A stretch of 25,673 nt of DNA, taken from IMG/VR virus record IMGVR_UViG_3300008469_000017, positions 1 through 25,673 of that record; one strand, written 5' to 3'. Below, piece by piece: positions 15,499 through 22,184 of the stretch. The DNA comes from a virus. The stretch's first letter is position 1. Each line of letters opens with the position of its first letter. The notes below the pieces were generated by a model. The model was not told the DNA's origin, made no database searches, and saw only the letters and a program-made list of their open reading frames with translations. A program made the position numbers and the translations under genes.

Positions 15499-17099
15499 TT
15501 ATATAGCACCTTTTTAGCTCCTTTATATAAATCTTTATCTGTGCGTGTTATAAACATAACACTTTTTTTATCTTCTTTATAAAATTTTAAATCAGTTTCA
15601 TGTAATTTACTATAAAAATATCCATCAGTTAATATTAATAAAAAAGGCAATTTCTTTTTATCTGGTATAAATAAATTTTCTTTTTCATTTAATTTCATTA
15701 TCATAGATTTATTATTATTTTCTGTTCTATATTCTAACCAATTAAATATTCTTTTAGGGTTAGTTCCACCACCACCTGTTAATTTGTAATTCTTCCAATC
15801 ACCAACATTATATTCATACATTTCTTTAGAAGAAACATAAGTATCCCACATTAAAGTATAAACTTTTCCTGAAGAATTGAAATTCATTTCTTTTGCAATT
15901 GAATCAATTTCAGTAAAGAATCTTTCTTTATCATAATCATCATAAAAACAAGAACCACTTGTATCAATTGCAATAATAATATAATTTTGTTGCTTTGTAA
16001 TAGTTCTCATTTTATGTTTTCCAAGTATCCCGTATCTACTTCTAGGATTTAATAAATGAGTAATATAACTTTGTTTAAATCCTTTTACAAATCCTCTATC
16101 TGATAAATAAATATTTAACCCTTGCTTAAATTCTTTTTTCCAATTAACATTAGATTTTAAAATTCTATTTACAGCAGCTATCATAGAATTTCCTTTATTA
16201 ATTCCTGCTGCTTTTTGTGCTGCTTTTAAAGCATCATTACTTTCAACCATAGCTGTAGCTTTTTTAACTAAATTTTCAGTAAATACTTTTTGAGAAATAA
16301 TATTTTCATTTACTTCATTATCACCTTCATCAGGTATTTCTGGATCATTATATCCATGAAATTCATATTCCCAATCTTGTTTAACCCCAGAGTTAAAAGA
16401 TACTTCACCTCCGGCTAAAACTACAGGAATTAAATTATCTACTTTTTCTTCTGAATATCCTCCATCTGGATAATTGCCATTATTAAAATCATCATATAGT
16501 TTTTCTAATTCAGGATATTTAATTACTACAAGACCATCGTTATCTTTATATGAAACTTTAGCATATTCACCAGTACTAATTATTTTGCAATATTTATTTT
16601 TTATAAGAAAACTTTCTTTATCATTAGTTTGTTTTTGTTGATACCAATTATATAATCTTGGTGTAGTATTAGCATCTTCTTTTATAGAATAATAATAATT
16701 TGAAAACTCTTTTGGAACAGTAAAACCTTTTGCTTCTGTTGGCATTTTAGGAGTTAACCCTAAAAATTTCATACTTTCTATTTCAGTATTTATAATTGCA
16801 TCTTCTGCTATATTTCTTAATTTACCATCATTTAAATTTTCATGTATACTAAGGTGATGCTTAAAAATATGCTGTGATTCGTGAATTAAAACAAAATATA
16901 ATTCTTCTAATGGGAGTTCAAGAAAATTCTTTGAATAATAAAATTGAACTCTATTATTTTTATAATTTACTCCAGCAAACCCGTCCCCTAACAACTCATC
17001 ATTTTGTATAAAATCAGAATTGATTATAAACAAATAGATGAGAGGTTCTTTATCCATTAGATAAAATGATAATTTAGAAATTATTTCTGGTCGAGCCAC
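15495..17099 (-). CDS. VWA-domain protein with N-terminal HExxH metallopeptidase-like domain
   Basis: The 534-residue product has two parts. Residues 60-125 carry HESQHIFKHH (HExxH, 73-77) followed by IAEDAIINTEIE, the arrangement of the putative metallopeptidase domain found with VWA-like proteins (DUF2201-type). Residues about 372-534 form a VWA domain with a complete MIDAS metal site: DTSGS (379-383), Thr446 in TGGGGTNP and TDG (491-493). Such proteins usually pair with MoxR AAA+ ATPases; one lies upstream at 19618-21102 on this strand. The start is GTG at 17099, with GGAGG four bases before it; ATG at 17111 runs into a stop. A consensus promoter lies at 17132-17160. Whether the HExxH site is catalytic is unknown. 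Confidence 0.87.
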   Translation of the reverse strand: MARPEIISKLSFYLMDKEPLIYLFIINSDFIQNDELLGDGFAGVNYKNNRVQFYYSKNFLELPLEELYFVLIHESQHIFKHHLSIHENLNDGKLRNIAEDAIINTEIESMKFLGLTPKMPTEAKGFTVPKEFSNYYYSIKEDANTTPRLYNWYQQKQTNDKESFLIKNKYCKIISTGEYAKVSYKDNDGLVVIKYPELEKLYDDFNNGNYPDGGYSEEKVDNLIPVVLAGGEVSFNSGVKQDWEYEFHGYNDPEIPDEGDNEVNENIISQKVFTENLVKKATAMVESNDALKAAQKAAGINKGNSMIAAVNRILKSNVNWKKEFKQGLNIYLSDRGFVKGFKQSYITHLLNPRSRYGILGKHKMRTITKQQNYIIIAIDTSGSCFYDDYDKERFFTEIDSIAKEMNFNSSGKVYTLMWDTYVSSKEMYEYNVGDWKNYKLTGGGGTNPKRIFNWLEYRTENNNKSMIMKLNEKENLFIPDKKKLPFLLILTDGYFYSKLHETDLKFYKEDKKSVMFITRTDKDLYKGAKKVLYK

Positions 17100-17131
17100 T
17101 ATTCCTCCATTAAAAGTTATTCTCTTAATTA

Positions 17132-17160
17132 ATTATAACAAATTATTCTTTTTTTGTCAA
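17132..17160 (-). promoter_or_regulatory. Consensus sigma70 promoter for the VWA gene
   Basis: On the minus strand: TTGACA (17160-17155), 17-bp spacer AAAAAAGAATAATTTGT, TATAAT (17137-17132). Both hexamers are perfect. Transcription would start near 17125, 26 bases before the GTG. The -35 box contains the TGA stop of thyX (17159-17157), so thyX and the promoter share bases. Confidence 0.9.
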
Positions 17161-17912
17161 TCTTTTTGTAGTAAATCCAAAGCTGCTATCATTCTTTTTA
17201 TTTCAATATTATCAGTTAATTTCTCTTGTATTTTCCAATTAAGTTCTGTCATTTCATCAAATATTTCCATAGTCCATACAAGATCAGTTATATTATAAAG
17301 TATTTTTTTTATTCCTTTTGCAAACTCTCTTATTTCATATTGAGCATGCTCATGCAATCTCAATTCAAGAAAATGCAACAAGTTTCTTAAATCAACAGTA
17401 AAATAAAGTTCTGTATATGTAGAAGATGGTAAGACCATTCTTGCCATTTCTTTTGCTACACCATCTTCAAGAAGCTCTTCATAAAAGCTAAAAGTATTAG
17501 TCATATTAGATTTATAATTAAAAGTTAATTGCTTGTTTTTTTCATTATTAAAAGCTTTTCCGCTTCCTTGATGATTTGTTAATCCTTGTATCCTCCAATT
17601 TTCTGGAATATAATAATTATTTTCATCTACCTCACTATATCTCTGGCTATATTCATTAAAACTAAAAGTTCTATGTCTAAGGAATTGTTTTGCTATAAAA
17701 TTAGGAATTTTTGCGTGAAATGTAAATACTACTTGCTCAAAAGGAGTCATGTGTTTATTTTTATATAAATATCTAATTAAACCTCTATCTTGTTTATCTC
17801 CTTTTTTAGCAATTCCTCCAGTCGAAACTCTTGCTGATTGTAATATTCTATAATCATCTCCAATATAATCTACAAGTTCAACAAATCCTTGATCTAAAAA
17901 TTTCTCTTTCAT
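17157..17912 (-). CDS. thyX: Flavin-dependent thymidylate synthase ThyX
   Basis: It makes dTMP from dUMP with methylenetetrahydrofolate, FAD and NADPH. The signature RHRx7S is exact: RHR at 79-81 and Ser89 in RHRTFSFNEYS, with SARVS (27-31) near the N-terminus and TVDLRNLLHFLELR in the C-terminal half, the usual substrate- and tetramer-forming region. At 251 residues the length is normal. AGGAG precedes the ATG at 17912. It supplies thymidine nucleotides for phage DNA, which suits a very AT-rich genome. The TGA stop lies inside the -35 box of the VWA promoter. Confidence 0.95.
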   Translation of the reverse strand: MKEKFLDQGFVELVDYIGDDYRILQSARVSTGGIAKKGDKQDRGLIRYLYKNKHMTPFEQVVFTFHAKIPNFIAKQFLRHRTFSFNEYSQRYSEVDENNYYIPENWRIQGLTNHQGSGKAFNNEKNKQLTFNYKSNMTNTFSFYEELLEDGVAKEMARMVLPSSTYTELYFTVDLRNLLHFLELRLHEHAQYEIREFAKGIKKILYNITDLVWTMEIFDEMTELNWKIQEKLTDNIEIKRMIAALDLLQKD

Positions 17913-17941
17913 TTGTTCTCCTAAAAATTTAATTTATATAA

Positions 17942-18520
17942 TTAATCCCAAAGATTTAATATATATTTTCCTAATAACTCAAGACCCTTTTGTGCTCTTT
18001 GCTGATAAGTCATATCGAGTTTAACATTATAATAAAATGGTTTGCCATTAATAAAAGATTCTGTTTTATTACTTTCTTTTTTCTCATGAGGATCTTCTAA
18101 ATCCCATTTTTCCCAAAAATTTTTTATTTCTTTACCATCATTATGAATAGTGTATTCACAAGCGAAAAGAATTTCATTTAAAATTTTCTTCCATGCTTCT
18201 TGTCCTCCACCTGTTATTTTACCATCTTTTATTGCTTTGTCATATTGCTCTTTAGATTCCCATCCTTCATCTTCTGAGTAATTTGAAAATTCTGCTGGGA
18301 AACCCATTCTTTCAGATTCAATAAATGCTTTAACTCTTGGATAAGCATATTCTACAATATAATATCCAGCATTCCAAACCTGACGGTCAGGAACATGATT
18401 TTTTCTAAAAATTAATTGTAATAAATATTGTATATTATAAAATATATCTTTTATATTACTTGGCAATCTATAAAGAAATGTAGGCATATGTTCATAAGCC
18501 CAATCATCTATTTTATTCAT
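17942..18520 (-). CDS. Conserved phage-type hypothetical protein, 192 aa
   Basis: ATG at 18520 overlaps the end of the preceding gene by 8 bases and follows AAGGAG. The pattern DRQVWNAGYYIVEYAYPRVKAF, then GYP-like and W-rich middle, EEWKKI-like helix (AWKKILNEILFACEYT) and a C-terminal ...QKGLELLGKYILNLWD is one that I have seen in many unrelated phages' uncharacterised proteins; no function is known to me. It is probably soluble and helical. The call rests on remembered pattern, not a search. Confidence 0.7.
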   Translation of the reverse strand: MNKIDDWAYEHMPTFLYRLPSNIKDIFYNIQYLLQLIFRKNHVPDRQVWNAGYYIVEYAYPRVKAFIESERMGFPAEFSNYSEDEGWESKEQYDKAIKDGKITGGGQEAWKKILNEILFACEYTIHNDGKEIKNFWEKWDLEDPHEKKESNKTESFINGKPFYYNVKLDMTYQQRAQKGLELLGKYILNLWD

Positions 18521-18806
18521 TTACAAACTCCTTATTCAATTGCTGCCACAATTTTCTTCTTTCAGCCTTATTAAAGGTTTCTATACTTTTCTTCCTTGCT
18601 AATCTAGCTTGTAGTTCCATTCCATTTTCTTCTCTTTCACCATAAAGAGATAATATAGGTTGGTTTAAATAAGAGTCAAGCTCTAAGTATAATCTATCAT
18701 ATTGAAAATATTCCTTTTTTTGCTCATTAGCCCATTGTATCAACTCGTCCAAGCTTTTTCCATCAATATCATATAATATACTATCTATTTGTTTAGTTAT
18801 CTTCAT
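18513..18806 (-). CDS. Hypothetical protein, 97 aa, helical
   Basis: No family recognised. AAGGAG with 7 bases before ATG at 18806; this ribosome site overlaps the TAA of the gene before it. The product is charged and almost wholly helical (SLDELIQWANEQKKEYFQ, NGMELQARLARKKSIETFNKAERRKLWQQLNKEF). The end overlaps the next gene by 8 bases, so these genes form one operon with the HTH gene upstream and thyX downstream. Confidence 0.65.
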   Translation of the reverse strand: MKITKQIDSILYDIDGKSLDELIQWANEQKKEYFQYDRLYLELDSYLNQPILSLYGEREENGMELQARLARKKSIETFNKAERRKLWQQLNKEFVNE

Positions 18807-18817
18807 CTATAAACTCC

Positions 18818-19564
18818 TTACTGCAAATTTTTATTTTCTTTAAGCATTATTTTTAAATTATGTTTTGCCCATTCTATAATTCCATCATGTTGTAATTTAG
18901 ATTTTATAAATAAACTAATAGTAGGAACTAATTCGCTTCCATCAGTATTATAAAACAATCCATATTCTATTTTATCTTCTAAATAACTTCTTAAAAATTT
19001 AAAACCAATCTCCAATTTTTTTAATCCATCTGCTCCATAAGTTTTATAATATTGTTCTAAATTTTTTTTATCTCCTTTTGTCATATTATAATTACTATTA
19101 TTAATCCATCCTGATTGAATATGTTCTCTTAAATTTTTAGGTATATTATTACAAATATCCATATAAGATTTTTTAAAATTATAAACTACTCTTCCATAAT
19201 TAGTATTCTCTTTTATAGGTAAAATTTTTGCTTTTGAAAAATCTTTTTTAACACTTTTATTTATAGGTTCATATTTTAATAAATAATAAGTATTATGCTT
19301 TTTATTTTTCACGACAGTTGTTTTCCAATCTAGCAAATTATTTTCTCTTAATTTCCTCTTTAATAAATCTATGTTTCTTACAGAGCATCCTAAATCTTTT
19401 GCTAAAGTTTCTCTTGATGGAAAAGCTGTAATCTTATCTCTAGCATAACTAAGCAAAATTAAATATAAACGCATTGAAGAATTATCAATGCGTTTATTTG
19501 TTAATAAAGATCTTTCAATTGGAACCTTCCAATCAATTTTATTATAATTAAAATCATCTGACAT
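18818..19564 (-). CDS. Helix-turn-helix DNA-binding protein, 248 aa
   Basis: Residues about 20-110 form a winged-helix/HTH domain of the kind in phage and plasmid replication or DnaD-like proteins: SSMRLYLILLSYARDKITAFPSRETLAKDLGCSVRNIDLLKRKLRENNLL (here the second helix is about LAKDLG and the recognition helix SVRNIDLLKRKL). The rest, rich in aromatic and Lys residues, is not recognised. It may bind phage DNA as a regulator or replication-linked protein; which is unclear. Its ATG at 19564 lies right after the TAA of a 13-codon mini-frame, with only weak ribosome-site sequence of its own. Confidence 0.72.
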   Translation of the reverse strand: MSDDFNYNKIDWKVPIERSLLTNKRIDNSSMRLYLILLSYARDKITAFPSRETLAKDLGCSVRNIDLLKRKLRENNLLDWKTTVVKNKKHNTYYLLKYEPINKSVKKDFSKAKILPIKENTNYGRVVYNFKKSYMDICNNIPKNLREHIQSGWINNSNYNMTKGDKKNLEQYYKTYGADGLKKLEIGFKFLRSYLEDKIEYGLFYNTDGSELVPTISLFIKSKLQHDGIIEWAKHNLKIMLKENKNLQ

Positions 19565-19606
19565 TTACTCATCGCTTAAAAATACTAAAAATGCTATTGA
19601 TGCCAC
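19565..19606 (-). CDS. Possible 13-aa leader peptide preceding the HTH gene
   Basis: GTG at 19606-19604 with GGAG four bases before it, encoding MASIAFLVFLSDE, stop TAA at 19567-19565, directly followed by the ATG of the HTH gene (TAAATG). The GGAG is clearly better than anything just before the HTH ATG, so ribosomes may load here and restart. It could also be chance; the tight spacing is the only evidence. Confidence 0.35.
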   Translation of the reverse strand: MASIAFLVFLSDE

Positions 19607-19617
19607 TTTACTCCAAA

Positions 19618-21102
19618 TCATACTACAGCCTCTTTCTTTTGAACATCAAATAATTCTTGATCACTTGTATAATAATATCCTTGATAAGAATTTTTATATC
19701 TATCATTTATACTATATAACATTTCTCCTAATTCTTTAGCAGGTTCTGTATTAGTATTTTTTAATTCATAAATAAATACTGTTAAATCTTCTGCTGGAAT
19801 ATCTGTATCTGTTATAAACGTTGATAAATTCAATGCAGGCAATCTTACACCATCTTTTTCATCCCAACTATCAACTTCTTTAATTGAGTGCGCTACAGAC
19901 AGCATAAGGTATAACATAGCTCCTTTTTTCTCGGATAATTTCTTAATTTTGTCACGAACATTTACATAATCAAATAAAACATCTTCAGGTAATACTCTAT
20001 TTTCAGCAAAATATGCATACTTACCAATTATATCTTTTACAATCTCTACCCCATTTTTGATACCAAATTCACTTACATTATTTATTAATGCTTTTATTTG
20101 AACATTAGGATTTTGATAAAATTCTGCGAAAGTTTTTTCTTTTACATCCTCTTCTTTCCACATTTCTACCATATCAAAAATCATATTATTTGCAACCAAT
20201 GTCCATGCTCTAGGAGACATAGTTGAATCTCCTTCGCTATCATTATCTTCTTCGTTATCAGCTTCATTATTTTTAGGAATTAAAAAAGGAGCATCAACTT
20301 TTCCTTCTTCCATAAATTTATCAAAAATATAATAACAAAGAATAGAAGGAATTCTTGTTGGAAGAGTAATTTCTTCTGTCCATTTAAATTTTTTAAATGC
20401 AAATGATCTTAACCAACTAGGAGCATTATATCCTATATAAATATTTCTATGCCATCTTTCAGCAGTTGCAGTATCAAAATTATTAACTGAATTAAAAGAT
20501 GAAACATTTTTCTGTATTTTCCTATTCCCAGAGCCAATTATAACAGTTCTTTTAGGCAATTTATATTTTTCTGACTTACCTGTTTTTTCATTATAATCTG
20601 CACTTCCTCCAATTTCTCCATTTAAAACTAAATTCATTACAGCAGACATACTTTCAGTATCAGCTTTATTATATTCATCTAAATGAAGAATCCATAAAGA
20701 ATCATCATCAGTTGGAGGTAATACTGTTGGTTGCGCTAATCTAACAACTGTTTGTTCTTTTTTATTTTTGTGTAAATAAGGAAATCCTTGTAATTCTTCA
20801 ATAGGAACTTTTTGAATTTCAAGTTTATGATATATTCCATTTTCTTCTTCTGCTAATTGTTTAATAATCTCAGATTTTCCAGAACCTGTTTCTCCATAAA
20901 CAAAAAGAGAATGTCGAGTATCATCTATAAAAATATTATTTTTAGTTAATCTTATAACTCTTCTAACTTCTTTTTTTAAATCTTCATACGTAGAAGGTTC
21001 TGATGATATACTTTTTGTAATTCCTTTTTGAATAGCTTCTATATCAAAATTACCACTTACATTTTTTTGTATATCAAAATATAGCTTTGAATATTCTTTC
21101 AT
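19618..21102 (-). CDS. MoxR-like AAA+ ATPase, 494 aa
   Basis: A chaperone-like ATPase of the class that partners with VWA proteins. Walker A is GETGSGKS (70-77), Walker B LWILHLDEYNKA (136-147), sensor 1 GSGNR (190-194). The MoxR pattern is seen in KVPIEELQGFPYL (98-110), a LARP-like turn, and the loop before sensor 1 (KLPKRTVIIG). An acidic insert (NNEADNEEDNDSEGD) lies near residues 273-290, and the C-terminal half is mainly helical. ATG at 21102 follows GGGGGA; a consensus promoter is at 21129-21157. TGA stop at 19620-19618. It lies on the same strand as the VWA gene (15495-17099), though four genes lie between them. The substrate is unknown. Confidence 0.87.
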   Translation of the reverse strand: MKEYSKLYFDIQKNVSGNFDIEAIQKGITKSISSEPSTYEDLKKEVRRVIRLTKNNIFIDDTRHSLFVYGETGSGKSEIIKQLAEEENGIYHKLEIQKVPIEELQGFPYLHKNKKEQTVVRLAQPTVLPPTDDDSLWILHLDEYNKADTESMSAVMNLVLNGEIGGSADYNEKTGKSEKYKLPKRTVIIGSGNRKIQKNVSSFNSVNNFDTATAERWHRNIYIGYNAPSWLRSFAFKKFKWTEEITLPTRIPSILCYYIFDKFMEEGKVDAPFLIPKNNEADNEEDNDSEGDSTMSPRAWTLVANNMIFDMVEMWKEEDVKEKTFAEFYQNPNVQIKALINNVSEFGIKNGVEIVKDIIGKYAYFAENRVLPEDVLFDYVNVRDKIKKLSEKKGAMLYLMLSVAHSIKEVDSWDEKDGVRLPALNLSTFITDTDIPAEDLTVFIYELKNTNTEPAKELGEMLYSINDRYKNSYQGYYYTSDQELFDVQKKEAVV

Positions 21103-21128
21103 TTTTCCCCCATTATATCAGTTAATTA

Positions 21129-21157
21129 ATTATATCAAATTATTCTTTTTTTGTCAA
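21129..21157 (-). promoter_or_regulatory. Consensus sigma70 promoter for the MoxR gene
   Basis: Minus strand: TTGACA (21157-21152), 17-bp spacer AAAAAAGAATAATTTGA, TATAAT (21134-21129). The sequence is the same as at 17132-17160 apart from one base in the spacer. Transcription would start near 21122, 20 bases before the ATG. It lies between the M23 and MoxR genes. Confidence 0.9.
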
Positions 21158-21162
21158 GAAAT

Positions 21163-21951
21163 TTATTTCTTCTTAATAGATTGTTCACGTAAAAATAATA
21201 TAGGATCTTTATATACACCATCTTGACTTATACCATAATGTAAATGAGGCCCTGTTGAATGTCCACTATCTCCAAGATATCCAATTACTTCACCTTTTAC
21301 TACTTTTTGCCCTTCATGAACAACAACTTTTGACATATGTGCATAATAAGTTTTTATATTATGTTTATGTTGAATAATAACATATCTTCCATAAATTCTA
21401 TTCATAATCCAATGATCTACAACAATACCATCAGCTGTAGCTATTACGGGATCTCCATATCTTGTCACTAAATCTATACCTTCATGAGGGACTAAAGATA
21501 TTTTTCCAGTAAAAGGATCAAATCTATCTCCAAATCCAGATGTTATAATAATATTATGTGTGCTAAAAAGAGGCCAAATATTAGGTAAATCTTTATAATA
21601 GTCTGTCCTATTATCAAAAAAATTGTTTGAATTTTTAAGCAGTTCTGTAAAATTATTAGTATGTGTAAGAACTTTTTCATATGACTTTAAATTGAAATCT
21701 TCTTCTTTGTTTGAGGCACCACCCATAAATAAATAAGAATCTGTCATTTTTACATTCTTAACTATCTTCATTATTGTATTTTTATATTTAATTTCATCAT
21801 TTTTTATCTTTGTGTTTAAAGATACTATTTTATTATTTAAAACTGAATTTTTATTTAATTCTCCTGTATACACTAAATCAGTTTTAATAAATAAAAAAGC
21901 CATAACTAATATTTGTATAATTATTACTGTATACTTTATAAATTTTAACAT
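21163..21951 (-). CDS. Membrane-anchored M23-family peptidase (zinc lysostaphin-type)
   Basis: The 262-residue product has an N-terminal transmembrane segment (5-23, ...VIIIQILVMAFLFI) after a short basic start, then a probable coiled stretch (residues 30-70), then an M23 domain with the zinc ligands in place: HEGID (His156, Asp160), HLHYG (His236 and His238), and His205 in YYAHMS. The domain begins with the usual TSGFGDRFDPFTG. Such enzymes cleave peptidoglycan cross-bridges or stems. Membrane anchoring suggests it acts on the host wall from inside, for lysis or cell-envelope change, or is a particle lysin; its place away from virion genes and its own consensus promoter favour non-virion use. 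GGAAGGA precedes the ATG at 21951. Confidence 0.9.
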   Translation of the reverse strand: MLKFIKYTVIIIQILVMAFLFIKTDLVYTGELNKNSVLNNKIVSLNTKIKNDEIKYKNTIMKIVKNVKMTDSYLFMGGASNKEEDFNLKSYEKVLTHTNNFTELLKNSNNFFDNRTDYYKDLPNIWPLFSTHNIIITSGFGDRFDPFTGKISLVPHEGIDLVTRYGDPVIATADGIVVDHWIMNRIYGRYVIIQHKHNIKTYYAHMSKVVVHEGQKVVKGEVIGYLGDSGHSTGPHLHYGISQDGVYKDPILFLREQSIKKK

Positions 21952-21969
21952 ATTATATCCTTCCTAAAA

Positions 21970-21998
21970 ATTATAACAAATTATTCTTTTTTTGTCAA
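21970..21998 (-). promoter_or_regulatory. Consensus sigma70 promoter for the M23 peptidase gene
   Basis: Minus strand: TTGACA (21998-21993), 17-bp spacer AAAAAAGAATAATTTGT, TATAAT (21975-21970), identical to the one at 17132-17160. Start of transcription would be near 21963, 12 bases before the ATG, giving a very short leader. Confidence 0.9.
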
Positions 21999-22030
21999 AT
22001 ATATGCTTTATCTTTACTATTTACCTTACA

Positions 22031-22075
22031 TGAAGCAAAATTTTGCTCGTGAAGATGGAGCAAAATTTTGCTCGT
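22031..22075. repeat. Two 20-bp direct repeats, each a palindrome, 25 bp apart
   Basis: TGAAGCAAAATTTTGCTCGT (22031-22050) and TGGAGCAAAATTTTGCTCGT (22056-22075) differ at one base; GAAGA lies between. The core AGCAAAATTTTGCT is a perfect palindrome, 14 bp in the first copy and 16 bp (GAGCAAAATTTTGCTC) in the second. No T-run follows, so these are not terminators. They lie between the M23 promoter and the leader of the large neck gene, where paired operators for a dimeric protein would sit. Confidence 0.9.
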
Positions 22076-22092
22076 TAATAATATACAATAGC

Positions 22093-22108
22093 GTAGATTT
22101 AAATCTAC
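22093..22108. repeat. 16-bp perfect palindrome in the divergent intergenic region
   Basis: GTAGATTTAAATCTAC reads the same on both strands, 18 bp after the direct repeats; CTAC/GTAG follows at 22105-22116 with a short loop. A different sequence from the first two palindromes, so possibly a second protein's site. No T-run follows. Confidence 0.85.
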
Positions 22109-22128
22109 TACAGTAGCTTTTAATAAAA

Positions 22129-22176
22129 CCTTATATAAATCAGTAAAGATAATTACAGATGATAATTTATATAAGG
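22129..22176 (+). promoter_or_regulatory. 12-bp inverted repeat masking the ribosome site of the neck gene, with a late-promoter-like box
   Basis: CCTTATATAAAT (22129-22140) pairs exactly with ATTTATATAAGG (22165-22176), with a 24-base loop. The 3' arm overlaps AAGGA (22173-22177), the ribosome site for ATG 22185, so the hairpin would block it. TATAAATC (22134-22141), one base off the T4 late consensus, is in the 5' arm; a transcript starting there would lack that arm and be free to translate. This is like the published control of T4 genes e, soc and 49. Tentative, since AT-rich DNA makes chance matches common. Confidence 0.5.
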
Positions 22177-22184
22177 ACTAAAAA

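Noticed and set aside
22031-22075. The two palindromic repeats as a CRISPR array or as terminators
   Set aside because: Only two copies with a 5-base gap, no spacers of proper length, and no T-run after either palindrome.
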